Below the pieces are notes generated by a model. The model saw only the letters and a list, made by a program, of their open reading frames with translations, ran no database searches and was not told the DNA's origin. A program made the position numbers and the translations under genes. A DNA stretch of 64,000 bases from Piliocolobus tephrosceles (lineage: Eukaryota; Chordata; Mammalia; Primates; Cercopithecidae), in NCBI RefSeq assembly GCF_002776525.5, contig NC_045449.1, forward strand, positions 823,124-887,123, read 5' to 3'. Shown in pieces: positions 57,101-60,411 of the stretch (its first letter is position 1; each line of letters begins with the position of its first letter).

Positions 57101-58131
57101 GTAAACATTTTCATATTCCCCTCCCAATCGGATTCTCACAACAACGCCTTCCTCCGGGAGGGAAACTGAGGCATGTTACCGAGGGCTGAGCTTGGCCTGA
57201 GGCCTCAGAGCTGTGCTGCTTCTCAAAAGAACACAGACAGGCGGGGCGCGGGGGCTCACGCCTGTCATCCCAGCACTTTGGGAGGCTGAGGCAGGCGGAT
57301 CACCTGAGGTCAGGAGTTTGAGACCAGCCTGGCCAACGTGTTGAAATCCCGTCTCTACTAAATACAAAAAGCAGTCGGGCGTGGTGGCACGCACCTGCAA
57401 TTCCGGCCACCAGGGAGGCTGAGGCAGGAGAATCACTTGAACCCAGGAGACAGAGGTTGCAGTGAGCCGAGATTGCGCCACTGCACTCCAGCCTGGGTGA
57501 CAAGAGCAAAACTCTGTCTCAAAAAAAAAAAAAACACACAGCCTGCCACCTCATATTTCCTGACACGCAGCCTCAGGATGGTGTTAACGGTTCCCTCACC
57601 CAGGGAGGTAGAAGGACTTGGACCCGAGATGCCATAGACTTCTTAACTGGAATGACTGGGAGTGACTGTCCAGAGCACAGTGTGGAGGAGGCACTTGGCC
57701 CCCGCCTGGGCAGAGCACCATGATGGGTTAGCGATGCCCTAGGGGTTAGCGATGCCCTATGCCACGGTGGTGGATGACAGGTGTGTTTGCCACCCCTAAC
57801 CTGGGTGTGCTGCTTCTCCTGCCTTTTGAGAGCTGGAGCTGAGAGGCAGGACCCTTTCTGGCAATGACCTGGGCTGCCTGATAACCAGCTAGAAGCAGAG
57901 CAGCTGCACTCTGTCCACAGGGAGGGACGGGCACAGGTCCCCTTTCCTCTCCAACTCCAAAAGCTGCTTCAGAGCATGACATCATCCGACACGCGGGGGA
58001 ACAGAAGGCCCCAGAGCAGGGACTGTACTCACCAGCAACAGGGCTTCCAGCTGGTTAATGTAGATCTCTTCGCTGGCCAAGAACCCCGAGAGAACCAGCT
58101 TCCTCATCTCCAGGCCTTTCCCTGCTTCCAC
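10684..58131 (-). CDS. ABR: ABR gene, internal part: 14 exons, DH-PH-C2 region
   Basis: ABR activates Rho GTPases through its DH-PH module and inactivates Rac and Cdc42 through a C-terminal RhoGAP domain; it acts in the cytoplasm and at membranes (family knowledge). Here the spliced exons 58131-58033, 49380-49195, 40931-40824, 36127-36067, 30642-30590, 29531-29391, 26905-26784, 24339-24174, 19291-19169, 18500-18425, 17560-17456, 16417-16343, 11355-11258 and 10815-10684 total 1545 bases, read without a stop as 515 residues. Every intron has GT...AG ends. I call ABR rather than its paralogue BCR because remembered ABR-specific residues match, such as [17 protein letters not shown] in exon a and [10 protein letters not shown] in exon n. 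The N-terminal exon lies above 64000 and the RhoGAP domain below position 1, so the gene is partial at both ends only because of the window edges. No disabling change was seen. Confidence 0.97.
10816..11257 (-). other. ABR: ABR intron m-n
   Basis: This 442-base intron has no Alu. A GC-rich 18-20 bp tandem repeat (GGCACACTCAGGGCGG-type) occupies 11130-11212, close to exon m. Confidence 0.9.
11130..11212. repeat. GC-rich 18-20 bp tandem repeat
   Basis: Four copies of ggcacactcagggcgg with variable G runs between them, 45 bases from exon m. Confidence 0.85.
11258..11355 (-). CDS. ABR: ABR exon m: C2 domain
   Basis: This exon has 98 bases (phase 1 in, phase 0 out). The acceptor is CCCCCACAG and the donor GTGAGT. 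It encodes (N)[18 protein letters not shown] and [14 protein letters not shown] (segment residues 439-471). The YCTLEVD strand and the T-A-E-P-x-W motif are hallmark C2 elements; W-D-E continues into EFEIEL of exon n. Confidence 0.97.
11558..11674. repeat. 33-bp tandem repeat
   Basis: About 3.5 copies of ctgccctccccacctcagcc followed by cagcccacgctct. Confidence 0.85.
12495..12778 (+). mobile_element. Alu
   Basis: Starts ggctgggcacggtag and ends tctcaaaaacaaga. The flanks repeat an aga-a-ggctttccc-like target site. Confidence 0.9.
13019..13168. repeat. 42-bp tandem repeat containing a gap
   Basis: Units start ggggctggggacggctcaca at 13019, 13087 and 13129. The 10-N gap at 13065-13074 lies after the first unit, so the true copy number is unknown. Confidence 0.9.
13065..13074. other. 10-N gap in a tandem repeat
   Basis: Unknown bases inside the 42-bp repeat. Confidence 0.99.
13790..13925 (-). mobile_element. MIR fragment
   Basis: Contains gagcctcagcgtccttgtgt then gtaaaatggggatggtttcc, the MIR core in reverse. Confidence 0.65.
14035..14330 (+). mobile_element. L2 3' region fragment
   Basis: Contains cggttcccaccctcagagaa ctcacag and later ggaggcttcctgggaaaggc, matching the order of an L2 3' end. Confidence 0.6.
14445..14745 (+). mobile_element. Young AluY, Old World monkey type
   Basis: Full length with a 19-20 base A-tail and a perfect 15-bp target duplication (gaaactatcagctgt) on both sides. Carries gagatccggccactgc, the AluYR variant. 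Confidence 0.95.
14815..15121 (+). mobile_element. Alu
   Basis: Starts ggtcgggtacagggg. Flanked by aagtgcaaccag on both sides. Confidence 0.92.
15135..15275 (+). mobile_element. Alu left-monomer (FLAM-like) element
   Basis: Only one arm is present, ending ctctacaaaaaaatttt, then aaaaaagtgcaa. It sits directly after the previous Alu's target site. Confidence 0.8.
15286..15589 (+). mobile_element. Young AluY, Old World monkey type
   Basis: Full length with an A-rich tail and the gagatccggccactgc variant. Flanked by aagtgcaat. Confidence 0.94.
15725..15812 (+). mobile_element. MIR 3' fragment
   Basis: Contains agaaacttgcccaaggtcac acagcttgtc-type MIR core sequence, cut by the following Alu. 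Confidence 0.75.
15839..16130 (-). mobile_element. Alu
   Basis: T-tract to acgcccagcc. It is inserted just after a MIR piece, with ccctcagtttc and ccctaggtttc as degenerate target copies. Confidence 0.92.
16343..16417 (-). CDS. ABR: ABR exon l: C2 domain
   Basis: This exon has 75 bases and is phase 1 at both ends. The acceptor is CTCTTGCAG and the donor GTAAGT. It encodes (D)[18 protein letters not shown] and GFKQSA (segment residues 414-438). [13 protein letters not shown] is the first beta strand and loop of a C2 fold, a membrane or protein-binding module. Its symmetric phase means skipping it would keep the frame. Confidence 0.96.
16418..17455 (-). other. ABR: ABR intron k-l
   Basis: This 1038-base intron has no Alu. It contains three 44-bp tandem units at 16678-16809; the rest is unique. Confidence 0.85.
16678..16809. repeat. 44-bp tandem repeat, three units
   Basis: Units agcaccattccccatgggta c... begin at 16678, 16722 and 16766 and are nearly identical. Confidence 0.9.
17456..17560 (-). CDS. ABR: ABR exon k: PH-C2 linker and start of C2
   Basis: This exon has 105 bases and is phase 1 at both ends. The acceptor is CTCCCTCCAG and the donor GTAAGC. It encodes (D)[19 protein letters not shown] and [15 protein letters not shown] (segment residues 379-413). This region links the PH domain to the C2 domain. Confidence 0.96.
17765..17803. repeat. (GC)n-(GT)n alternating tract
   Basis: Eight GC dinucleotides run straight into GT repeats, a strictly alternating purine-pyrimidine stretch. 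Confidence 0.95.
17817..18066 (-). mobile_element. Alu with internal deletion
   Basis: Runs from ttttttgagaagaagtctcg to cgcccccagcc. About 40 bases are missing near the head, after caaactcctgact. It separates two purine-pyrimidine repeat tracts. Confidence 0.9.
18066..18192. repeat. (GT)n-(GA)n compound microsatellite
   Basis: About 35 GT units followed by about 55 bases of GA-rich repeat, at the head end of an Alu. Confidence 0.95.
18425..18500 (-). CDS. ABR: ABR exon j: PH C-terminal helix
   Basis: This exon has 76 bases (25 codons + 1; phase 0 in, phase 1 out). The acceptor is CTCTCTTCAG. It encodes [20 protein letters not shown] and KLQKK (segment residues 354-378), including the near-invariant Trp of the PH C-terminal helix. 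The donor GTACAT lacks the usual G at +5. The G left over joins AT of exon k to give Asp 379. Confidence 0.95.
18501..19168 (-). other. ABR: ABR intron i-j
   Basis: This 668-base intron contains one Alu (18584-18875) in the same orientation as the gene. Its A-tail ends 84 bases before exon j. Confidence 0.88.
18584..18875 (-). mobile_element. Alu, sense to ABR
   Basis: T-tract to cttgcccggcc; the flanks share agctcct. Confidence 0.93.
19169..19291 (-). CDS. ABR: ABR exon i: PH insert helix and strand
   Basis: This exon has 123 bases and 41 codons and is phase 0 at both ends. The acceptor is CTCCTACAG and the donor GTCAGG, a weaker form. It encodes [29 protein letters not shown] and [12 protein letters not shown] (segment residues 313-353). 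The basic helix completes the PH insert, and the FRIHNRNGK hairpin leads into the last PH strands. Confidence 0.97.
20538..20837 (+). mobile_element. Alu
   Basis: Starts gccgggcacggcggc and ends in A-rich sequence; the flanks repeat aatctga. Confidence 0.92.
21148..21444 (+). mobile_element. Alu
   Basis: Starts ggctgggcgcggtgg. The flanks are aaaaggacaa and aaaagaacaa. Confidence 0.93.
21979..22279 (-). mobile_element. Alu
   Basis: T-tract to cgtgctgggcc. The flanks are taagtacct and tgagtacct. Confidence 0.92.
22300..22560 (+). mobile_element. L2-like fragment
   Basis: Contains ggagttcactttctactggg and gggtcggtgaggcctaagct gaacctgaaagg, as in L2 3' ends. Confidence 0.55.
22600..22846 (-). mobile_element. Old L1 ORF2 remnant, part 1
   Basis: aatagcactttggctgcatcc and nearby text resemble reverse L1 ORF2. It contains a local duplication of ttcctctaaacactgttg. Confidence 0.55.
22847..23277 (-). mobile_element. Alu with one duplicated internal segment
   Basis: An ordinary minus Alu followed by a second copy of the gtatttttagtagagatgggg...gtgagccactg segment (about 23140-23277). It splits an L1 remnant. Confidence 0.88.
23278..23570 (-). mobile_element. Old L1 ORF2 remnant, part 2
   Basis: ttttactccactgtggtctg and ttagtggcctgttataggat match the L1 ORF2 3' region in reverse. It is separated from part 1 by an Alu insertion. Confidence 0.6.
23630..23925 (-). mobile_element. Alu
   Basis: Preceded by a (TTTA)n run. 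The head is shortened (gctggtataagccactgcacctggc). Confidence 0.88.
24174..24339 (-). CDS. ABR: ABR exon h: PH domain with acidic and helical insert
   Basis: This exon has 166 bases (1 + 55 codons; phase 2 in, phase 0 out). The acceptor is CGTTTGCAG and the donor GTGAGC. It encodes [18 protein letters not shown], then an acidic Ser/Pro-rich stretch ([19 protein letters not shown]), then a charged helix [18 protein letters not shown] (segment residues 257-312). This is the insert that makes the BCR/ABR PH domain longer than usual. The helix continues into exon i. Confidence 0.97.
24858..24953. repeat. 48-bp direct duplication
   Basis: tgattagtaatgtctgccat ggcaaagg recurs at 24906 with a few substitutions. 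Confidence 0.9.
25026..25337 (-). mobile_element. Alu
   Basis: AT-rich tail, both arms, head cgcgcccggcc. Flanked by agtcatgtcctttatt and agtcatccctttatt. Confidence 0.92.
25495..25665 (-). mobile_element. MIR
   Basis: Contains ggtggtaaacgcactagct, gggtttgaatccagactgcc and cttggcacatcgtaggtga in reverse MIR order. Confidence 0.75.
25725..25935 (-). mobile_element. MIR
   Basis: Contains gcttgggcagcttatttacc, ctcatctacgataagggaac and cacctggcatggcctaaacc in reverse MIR order. It lies next to a second MIR in the same orientation. Confidence 0.75.
26355..26650 (+). mobile_element. Alu
   Basis: Starts ggctgggcacggtgg and ends tctcaaaagaaaaaaaaa, about 135 bases before the exon g donor side. Confidence 0.92.
26784..26905 (-). CDS. ABR: ABR exon g: PH domain, first strands
   Basis: This exon has 122 bases (40 codons + 2; phase 0 in, phase 2 out). The acceptor is TCCCTCAG and the donor GTGAGT. It encodes [20 protein letters not shown] and [20 protein letters not shown], segment residues 217-256. The pattern of a basic strand, then [11 protein letters not shown], is the classic PH-domain beta1-beta3 signature of RhoGEFs. The PH domain binds phosphoinositides and supports DH activity (family knowledge). Confidence 0.97.
27045..27240 (-). mobile_element. MIR
   Basis: Contains gggtttgaatcccgacagg, gctgtaaagtgcggatgatg and cagtgcctggcacatcaagt in reverse MIR order. Confidence 0.77.
27683..27979 (+). 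mobile_element. AluY
   Basis: Starts ggccagacgcggtgg, with a long A-tail and an identical aagatgaccg target duplication on each side. Confidence 0.94.
28731..29014 (-). mobile_element. Alu
   Basis: Short T-tract to cacgcccggcc; the target duplication is not clear. Confidence 0.9.
29176..29336. repeat. 35-bp minisatellite with a gap
   Basis: Units of gtgtgagagaaggggacgag ggatctgccgcc. Starts are visible near 29176, 29237, 29272 and 29307; the 10-N gap at 29210-29219 hides part of the array. Confidence 0.9.
29210..29219. other. 10-N gap in a minisatellite
   Basis: Unknown bases inside the 35-bp repeat near exon f. Confidence 0.99.
29391..29531 (-). CDS. ABR: ABR exon f: end of DH domain, DH-PH linker
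   Basis: This exon has 141 bases and 47 codons and is phase 0 at both ends. The acceptor is CCTTCCCAG and the donor GTGAGC. It encodes segment residues 170-216, [20 protein letters not shown] followed by [18 protein letters not shown] and a short Thr-rich linker ending KGE. The minisatellite at 29176-29336 begins about 55 bases past its donor. Confidence 0.96.
29685..29985 (+). mobile_element. Alu
   Basis: Starts ggcggggcacggtgg. The tail is A-rich with T interruptions (aaaaataaaaa) and runs toward the 47-bp minisatellite. Confidence 0.91.
30062..30296. repeat. 47-bp minisatellite, five units
   Basis: Units of aggccaggtggaggctcatc followed by cccctgaacagctgggagag begin at 30062, 30109, 30156, 30203 and 30250. 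Confidence 0.93.
30590..30642 (-). CDS. ABR: ABR exon e: DH domain, conserved C-terminal helix
   Basis: This exon has 53 bases (2 + 17 codons; phase 1 in, phase 0 out). The acceptor is CCCAAACAG and the donor GTAAGT. It encodes (A)[17 protein letters not shown], segment residues 152-169, which is part of the most conserved DH segment involved in GTPase binding. Exon d and the alternative exon at 35591-35636 both end in phase 1 and can both join it. Confidence 0.96.
30985..30994. other. 10-N gap with repeated flanks
   Basis: cacagctccaccc ends at 30984 and recurs at 30995-31007. Confidence 0.99.
31249..31500. repeat. G-rich minisatellite
   Basis: Irregular array of ggaggctggaggcaggga and ggaggctgcaggccaggga. The strand shown is almost C-poor; the ABR transcript would be C-rich here. Confidence 0.92.
31526..31758 (+). mobile_element. 5'-truncated Alu
   Basis: Begins inside the left arm (gaggctagcctggtcaac) immediately after the G-rich minisatellite and ends in aaaaagaaaaagaaaa. Flanking agaaaggct and gaaaaggct fit a target duplication. Confidence 0.87.
32327..32501 (+). mobile_element. MER20 (hAT-type DNA transposon)
   Basis: cagtccgagcttggctgccc, ggggagctgttaaaagatac agatgcctg and the inverted end gtggttgaaaaccactg fit MER20 as remembered. Confidence 0.7.
32549..32825 (+). mobile_element. Alu with (GGAA)n tail
   Basis: Starts ggccgggtgtagtgg. The A-tail has become a GGAA/GGGA repeat at 32820-32876. 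It faces a minus Alu fragment. Confidence 0.9.
32820..32876. repeat. (GGAA)n / (GGGA)n microsatellite
   Basis: Derived from the A-tail of the adjacent Alu. Confidence 0.88.
32880..32986 (-). mobile_element. Alu fragment (single arm)
   Basis: Only the head-proximal part is present (acaaggtctcactatgttg to accatacccggcc), in inverted orientation to the preceding Alu. Confidence 0.85.
33735..33965 (+). mobile_element. MIR, nearly complete
   Basis: Contains tacttgctctgtgcccagga, ccccattttacagacaagac, aactgaggccagagacg and gctgggctttgaacgcag in order. Confidence 0.8.
35591..35636 (-). CDS. ABR: ABR alternative first coding exon (short isoform)
   Basis: An ATG at 35636 in a good initiation context (GCCATGG) opens [15 protein letters not shown] plus one base, followed by the donor GTAACC at 35590. 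The phase-1 end matches exon e exactly, so splicing 35591 to 30642 gives ...[14 protein letters not shown] recall a human ABR isoform with this start, though I could not check it. The product would lack exons a-d, most of the DH domain, and keep PH, C2 and GAP. The leading residues are hydrophobic with a Cys cluster, which could support lipid modification (inference). The frame stays open upstream to an ATG at 35783, so a longer start is possible but less likely. Confidence 0.8.
35637..36060 (-). promoter_or_regulatory. ABR: GC-rich putative internal ABR promoter and 5' UTR
   Basis: The 420 bases before the alternative ATG are GC-rich with clustered CpGs (for example 35930-35942 and 35990-36015) and contain a GGGGCGGGG Sp1-type box at 35838-35846. 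No Alu interrupts this stretch, and no TATA box is obvious. A run of CTCACACTCACACGCG-type repeats lies at 35940-35977. The promoter role is inferred from the first exon it abuts; the transcription start cannot be placed. Confidence 0.6.
35940..35977. repeat. CTCACACTCACACGCG repeat
   Basis: Two copies of a 16-bp unit within the putative alternative promoter. Confidence 0.85.
36067..36127 (-). CDS. ABR: ABR exon d: DH-domain linker
   Basis: This exon has 61 bases, giving 20 codons plus one base (phase 0 in, phase 1 out). The acceptor is CTCTGGCAG and the donor GTACCT. It encodes [20 protein letters not shown], a polar, lysine-rich stretch (segment residues 132-151) lying between DH helices. Its last G joins CT of exon e to make the Ala codon at residue 152. It is the last exon before the internal alternative promoter. Confidence 0.95.
36243..36538 (+). mobile_element. Alu, antisense to ABR, close to exon d
   Basis: Starts ggctgggcacggcgg and ends in a pure A-tail. Its head lies 115 bases from the exon d acceptor. Confidence 0.92.
37893..38029 (-). mobile_element. Alu single-arm fragment
   Basis: Starts at tttatttgtatttttaatag and ends cacgcacccggcc. The flanks ccagcccctt and ccagcctctt resemble a target duplication. Confidence 0.85.
38240..38527 (-). mobile_element. Alu
   Basis: T-tract to cgcctggcc. The flanks are caatagatact and aacagataatt. Confidence 0.91.
38611..38909 (-). 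mobile_element. Young AluY, Old World monkey type
   Basis: Long T-tract, intact arms, reverse complement of the AluYR variant (gcagtggccggatctcag). Perfect ccaagctgcatttt target duplication. Confidence 0.95.
39350..39893. repeat. 44-bp minisatellite
   Basis: Regular units at 39350, 39394, 39438, 39482, 39526, 39570 and 39614 (ggaaggctgggccgcagg then cagaagcacgcgtgttcc). More degenerate units with small insertions follow to 39893. Each regular unit contains an acgcgt. Confidence 0.95.
40012..40150 (+). mobile_element. MER5-like hAT fragment
   Basis: Contains aaatcacccagaagcttgct, atcttgggccccatcc and gaatcagaaactccagggaa, the central order of a MER5A-like element. Confidence 0.6.
40153..40451 (+). 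mobile_element. Alu
   Basis: Starts ggccatgctgggctcag. Flanked by aggattagctggcca and aggattatctggcca. Confidence 0.92.
40583..40750. repeat. Source copy of a 168-bp intronic duplication
   Basis: Begins gcctcccctgttcctc and ends cgagggagggagatc. The second copy is 41640-41807. This copy lies in unique intron beside exon c and is taken as the original. Confidence 0.93.
40824..40931 (-). CDS. ABR: ABR exon c: DH domain
   Basis: This exon has 108 bases and 36 codons and is phase 0 at both ends. The acceptor is TCCCTGCAG and the donor GTAGGC. It encodes segment residues 96-131, starting [20 protein letters not shown] and ending NQFQKISE; the VYKAFVDNY motif is typical of the middle DH helices. The intron just downstream (40750-40583) is the source of the duplicated segment found in the Alu at 41426-41871. Confidence 0.96.
41426..41871 (+). mobile_element. Alu carrying a 168-bp inserted copy of nearby intron
   Basis: Left arm and start of right arm (to gaacctgggaggc at 41622), then foreign sequence 41640-41807, then the Alu end (gcgtcactgcactgaagcctgg) and tail. Outer flanks aaaggtgccgtctt and gaaggtgctgtcctt are the original target duplication, so the insertion came after the Alu. Confidence 0.92.
41640..41807. repeat. Derived copy of the 168-bp duplication, inside an Alu
   Basis: Same length and orientation as 40583-40750, with seven mismatches counted by eye. It replaces part of the Alu right arm. 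Confidence 0.93.
42296..42586 (-). mobile_element. Alu
   Basis: T-tract to cgtgccccgcc. Flanked by aatttaaactcg and aatttaaactct. Confidence 0.92.
43040..43337 (+). mobile_element. Alu
   Basis: Starts ggccaggtgcggtgg. The flanks are aaatgtgggtatcag and aaaaggtaggtattag. Confidence 0.92.
43628..43924 (-). mobile_element. Alu, left half of head-to-head pair
   Basis: T-tract to cgcgccacgcctggcc; its head lies 25 bases from the head of the next, oppositely oriented Alu. Confidence 0.93.
43950..44257 (+). mobile_element. Young AluY, Old World monkey type
   Basis: Starts ggctgggcgcggtggctcaa, carries gagatccggccactgc, and has target copies ttaaagtacatg and ataaagtacatg. Confidence 0.94.
44270..44392 (+). 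mobile_element. Alu monomer (FRAM/FLAM-like)
   Basis: One diverged arm, cagctgggagctgtggtaca to acatagcaagact, followed by T-rich rather than A-rich sequence. Confidence 0.75.
45839..45863. repeat. (AAT)n microsatellite
   Basis: About eight AAT units. Confidence 0.95.
45885..45959 (+). mobile_element. MIR 5' part, split by Alus
   Basis: Contains ttattaagtacttattaatt then ccaggccctgttccaagcac; the rest resumes at 46695. Confidence 0.7.
45960..46249 (-). mobile_element. Alu inside a MIR
   Basis: T-tract to gcgcccagcc. First of three consecutive minus-oriented Alu elements that split a MIR. Confidence 0.92.
46256..46556 (-). mobile_element. Alu inside a MIR
   Basis: T-tract to accgtacccagtcaggcc, directly adjoining the previous Alu. 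Confidence 0.92.
46560..46691 (-). mobile_element. Alu monomer inside a MIR
   Basis: Single arm, ttctttgtagagacagggtc to caccacactcagcc. Confidence 0.85.
46695..46870 (+). mobile_element. MIR 3' part, split by Alus
   Basis: Continues with cctcatttttacagatgagg, gtaagttgcccaggtgtagg and gcagggattcaagcc. Together with 45885-45959 it makes one MIR interrupted by three Alu units. Confidence 0.75.
46965..47028 (+). mobile_element. L2 fragment, part 1
   Basis: tgcgttcactcattcacgga g resembles L2. It continues after the Alu, at 47298. Confidence 0.45.
47029..47297 (+). mobile_element. Alu with left-arm deletion, inside an L2
   Basis: Starts ggcctggcgcagtggctcac and then skips to cgaggcgggtagatcac; it ends with a short, interrupted tail. Confidence 0.9.
47298..47560 (+). mobile_element. L2 3' end, part 2
   Basis: Contains gtcctcctggagcttgctg, ggaaagccttctcggaggag and aaggacatttcaggcagg, the L2 terminal order. Confidence 0.65.
48683..48990. repeat. 38-bp minisatellite, eight units
   Basis: Units of agaagtatctatccacacag cccgtctccacc begin near 48683, 48721, 48759, 48797, 48835, 48873, 48911 and 48950. Unit ends alternate between agccct and acccct. Confidence 0.93.
49195..49380 (-). CDS. ABR: ABR exon b: DH domain
   Basis: This exon has 186 bases and 62 codons and is phase 0 at both ends. The acceptor is TTTCTCCCAG and the donor GTGAGT. It encodes segment residues 34-95, from [17 protein letters not shown] through [18 protein letters not shown] to GHLFQKL. 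This is the second block of DH helices. The ATG at codon 2 is internal and is not a start. Confidence 0.97.
50414..50690 (+). mobile_element. Alu, first of tandem pair
   Basis: Starts ggccaggcgcagtgg. A short left-arm deletion removes sequence after gggaggc. The tail joins the next Alu directly. Confidence 0.9.
50692..50982 (+). mobile_element. Alu, second of tandem pair
   Basis: Starts aggcgcagtggctcac and lacks the first bases. The target copies aaagaggcttaga flank the two-Alu unit as a whole. Confidence 0.9.
51530..51670 (-). mobile_element. MIR fragment
   Basis: Contains gcttgagtctcagctctgct, gggcacatcactcagg and cgtttgtgaaactgggataa in reverse MIR order. Confidence 0.7.
51692..51997 (-). 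mobile_element. Alu
   Basis: (TTTTG)n tail, both arms, head accgccctcgggct. Confidence 0.9.
52256..52374. repeat. Perfect 52-bp direct duplication
   Basis: 52256-52307 and 52323-52374 are identical (caggtgggtgagctgaaagc to gagggacat), 67 bases apart. Confidence 0.93.
53255..53345 (+). mobile_element. Possible MIR core
   Basis: cacctgtttcatagataaag aggctg resembles the MIR core, but little else aligns by eye. Confidence 0.4.
54395..54680 (+). mobile_element. Alu
   Basis: Starts gtgctggacacggtgg; diverged, with a short A-tail. Confidence 0.9.
54700..54987 (+). mobile_element. Young AluY, Old World monkey type
   Basis: Starts ggccaggtgcggtggctcaa and has the gagatccggccactgc variant. Target copies aagtaataataactctgtgt and aagtaataactctgtgt. Confidence 0.94.
55005..55150 (+). mobile_element. MIR
   Basis: Contains cctttaatcctcacaacgac, tttgcagatggaaaaactga ggcacg and the acctgctgaaagcctgg end. Confidence 0.77.
55285..55443 (+). mobile_element. MIR, interrupted by an Alu
   Basis: Contains gtgtcttaagtactcaacac, ctcatcttcagatccagaaa and cggaggctcagggaattt. Confidence 0.65.
55444..55737 (-). mobile_element. Alu inside a MIR
   Basis: Short T-rich tail to cgtgcctggcc. Flanks aaagacagcagttttc and aaagccagcagttttc. Confidence 0.93.
56161..56477 (-). mobile_element. Alu, first of minus-oriented pair
   Basis: T/C-rich tail to tgtgcccggcc; directly abuts the next Alu. Confidence 0.91.
56478..56767 (-). mobile_element. Alu, second of minus-oriented pair
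   Basis: Very short T-tract to cacccggcc. The outer flanks of the pair share ctgcacattc. Confidence 0.9.
57090..57195 (+). mobile_element. MIR fragment
   Basis: Contains ggattctcacaacaacgcct and gggaaactgaggcatg. Confidence 0.65.
57240..57533 (+). mobile_element. Alu
   Basis: Starts ggcggggcgcgggggctcac. Pure A-tail, with aacacaca-type flanks. Confidence 0.91.
58033..58131 (-). CDS. ABR: ABR exon a: start of DH domain
   Basis: This exon has 99 bases and 33 codons and is phase 0 at both ends. It follows the acceptor TTTGTGCAG and precedes the donor GTGAGT. Residues 1-33 of the window segment begin [20 protein letters not shown] and end in EALLL. It carries the first conserved helix of the RhoGEF (DH) fold, including the Glu-Glu of SEEIYI that DH domains use to contact the GTPase (family knowledge). 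The upstream partner exon, encoding the acidic N-terminus, is not in the window. Confidence 0.96.
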
Positions 58132-58215
58132 CTGCACAAAAGCAAAGCACAGCCAACAGCCCATGAGCAAGGAGGCCAAAATCCTGAGTGGACTGTTTCC
58201 CTACCCTTTTCCCTC

Positions 58216-58510
58216 TTTTTTTTTTTTTTGAGACGGACTCTCGCTCTGTCACCCAGGCTGGAGTGCAGTGGCACAATATTGGCTCACTGCAACCTCTGCC
58301 TCCCAGGTTCAAGCGATTCTCCTGCCTCAGCCTCCTGAGTAGCTGGGACTCCAGGCGCCACCACCATGCCCAGATAAATTTTGTATTTTTAGTAGAGACG
58401 GGGTTTCACCATGTTGGCCAGGCTGGTCTAGAACTCCTGATCTCAGGTGATCCACCCACCTCAGCCTCCCAAAGTGCTGGGGTTACAGGCGTGAGCCACC
58501 GCGCCCAGCC
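58216..58510 (-). mobile_element. Alu, sense to ABR, 84 bases upstream of exon a
   Basis: T-tract to cgcgcccagcc. Flanks are tacccttttccct and cacccttgtccct. In gene orientation its A-tail lies between the Alu body and the exon a acceptor. Confidence 0.92.
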
Positions 58511-59649
58511 ACCCTTGTCCCTTTCCCCTTAAGTGACACTTTCATAGGAGATAAAAGTCAGATACTATGATAAAAAAAAAAATGCAGAAATACAAAAGGA
58601 AAAACAATCACCCATATTCCTCCTGTAACATCTTGTTTTGCTTTGCTCAATCTATTTTCCACATTTCCCCATTTGATATTCATCGATTCATCCACCTGTC
58701 AACCAAGTCAACCTTCTCACGGTGAGCAAGACACAAGGACCTGCCCCGGATCTGCTGGGCAGTTTCATGTGCGGTGCAGGGACAAGGACGTTCAGGAGGG
58801 AAAATCAGAATCGTGACTGAGGCAGGGCACGGTCACAAGGGAGGGCACAGCAGGGGCTAGAATCTAAGTCTGGGGGGTAGAGAGGGGTCCCAGAGGAAGT
58901 GACAGATAAACCAAGAGAAGTGTGGGTGGAGAGAACCGAATGGAAGGGCCCCAGCCTTGAGGCCTCCCAGCTACACTTCTGTCCTTATCCTCTTGTCCCT
59001 GAGGTTCAATCCCACATCAGCAGGCCGGCTGTCAGCCTCTCAGCCTTACCCTGCCCCACCCCGCACACTCGCCACAGCACTCCCTGGTCACCTCACTGTG
59101 CCGGGAACAGACCCAAAGTGGCCTCCTCCTCCCTCCAGAACTGCTGCTCCTTAGCGTGGAGGTCACATGCCACTGAGCATTGGACGTCCACCAACTAGCA
59201 CAGCGCCTGGCACAGAGAAAGTACCCCCAAAGTTCTCCTCAGTGAAAAAACATACATGGTAATTCTTCTCAGCCAGGACCCCTAAGAGTCATCCCTGGGC
59301 CCCTCTTCCTTCTCTCTCCTTTCCCTCTGCCACACTGAGCCCCCAAGCCCTTCCAGGCTTGCTGTTCATCTCCCCCAAGCCCTTCCACGCTTCCCAGCTC
59401 ATCTGTTGCCTCCCGTTCCCTCTGTGCCACCCCTCCCCTCTCCTGTGGTTGAGGCCCCCTGCATCTCACTCTGTCACTTGGGTTCTCCAAATCGACTTTT
59501 CCTCACTCTTTTCCTCTCTCCTCCTACCTGTCCCACGTCCCAGAGCTGGATTCACCTTCTAAGAGTGCCACCTTGCCCGAGGCTTGCCAAGGACCGAGTA
59601 TGAATACTGCAAAATGTGAGTACTTAGGAAATCCATTAGGCTATGTGTC

Positions 59650-59770
59650 CATTTATTTATTCATTCAATAAATATTTACTGAATGTCCACCAGGCCCTAT
59701 AGACACCATGGGAAACGGACAGCGGCCCCTGTTCTCACGTGGCTTAGAATCTAGTGGGAAAGACATTTGA
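59650..59770 (+). mobile_element. L2 fragment
   Basis: Contains cattcaataaatatttactg aatgtcc, tctcacgtggcttagaatct and agtgggaaagaca. Confidence 0.7.
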
Positions 59771-60164
59771 AAAACAAACAAGCAAAGATTCGGCCCTAGA
59801 CTGGGACATGAGGCCCACCATATCCTTTATGAGACACCTGCAGGGGCCCAGGGGCCCGTCCCTACCCTTCCAGTCGTTCCCACAGCCAGGAGATCGCTCG
59901 GTCTTCCCACATGCAGGAGAACCAGCTTCCTCATCTTCAAAGGTCTCTAGCTTTCAGTTCTTTCTTTACCTGCTGCCTAAAATGTCATCTTTCCCCGAGG
60001 CAACATGGCCACAGAAGAGGAGTGAGTGAGTCAGAGACAGGGTGGCGGTGAGGGACTGCTTGGAAGATGCTACACTGGTAGGTTTGAAGACAGAGGATGG
60101 GGCCACAAGCTAAGGAATGCAGGGAGCCTTTGGAAGCTGGAAACGGCAACAAAATGAATTCAAT

Positions 60165-60370
60165 CCCCTAGAACAGGGGCATCCGATCTTTTGGTTCCCC
60201 TGAGCCACAATGGAAGAAGAAGAATCGTCTCGGGCCACACAAAAAATACAGTAACACTAACGACCGCTGATGAACTAAAAGAAAATAACAGGTTTTAAGA
60301 GTTTACAAATTTGTGTCAGGCCACACTCAAAGCAGTCCTGGGCCGCGTGGCCACAGGCTGGACAAGCTTG
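60165..60370 (+). mobile_element. Interspersed repeat resembling a non-autonomous hAT transposon
   Basis: Runs from acaggggcatccgatctttt gg to ctggacaagcttgcc, with short inverted similarity at the ends. I recognise the text as a dispersed repeat but cannot name the family with certainty. Confidence 0.5.
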
Positions 60371-60411
60371 CCCTAGAGCTCCCAGAAGCAACGCAGCCCT
60401 GGAGATCCTTT

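Larger units (their letters stand above)
49381..58032 (-). other. ABR: ABR intron a-b
   Basis: This 8652-base intron has Alus at 50414-50982, 51692-51997, 54395-54680, 54700-54987, 55444-55737, 56161-56767 and 57240-57533, several MIRs, and a perfect 52-bp duplication at 52256-52374. The stretches 49400-50400, 52000-54390 and 57540-58030 are unique, with nothing recognised. Confidence 0.84.
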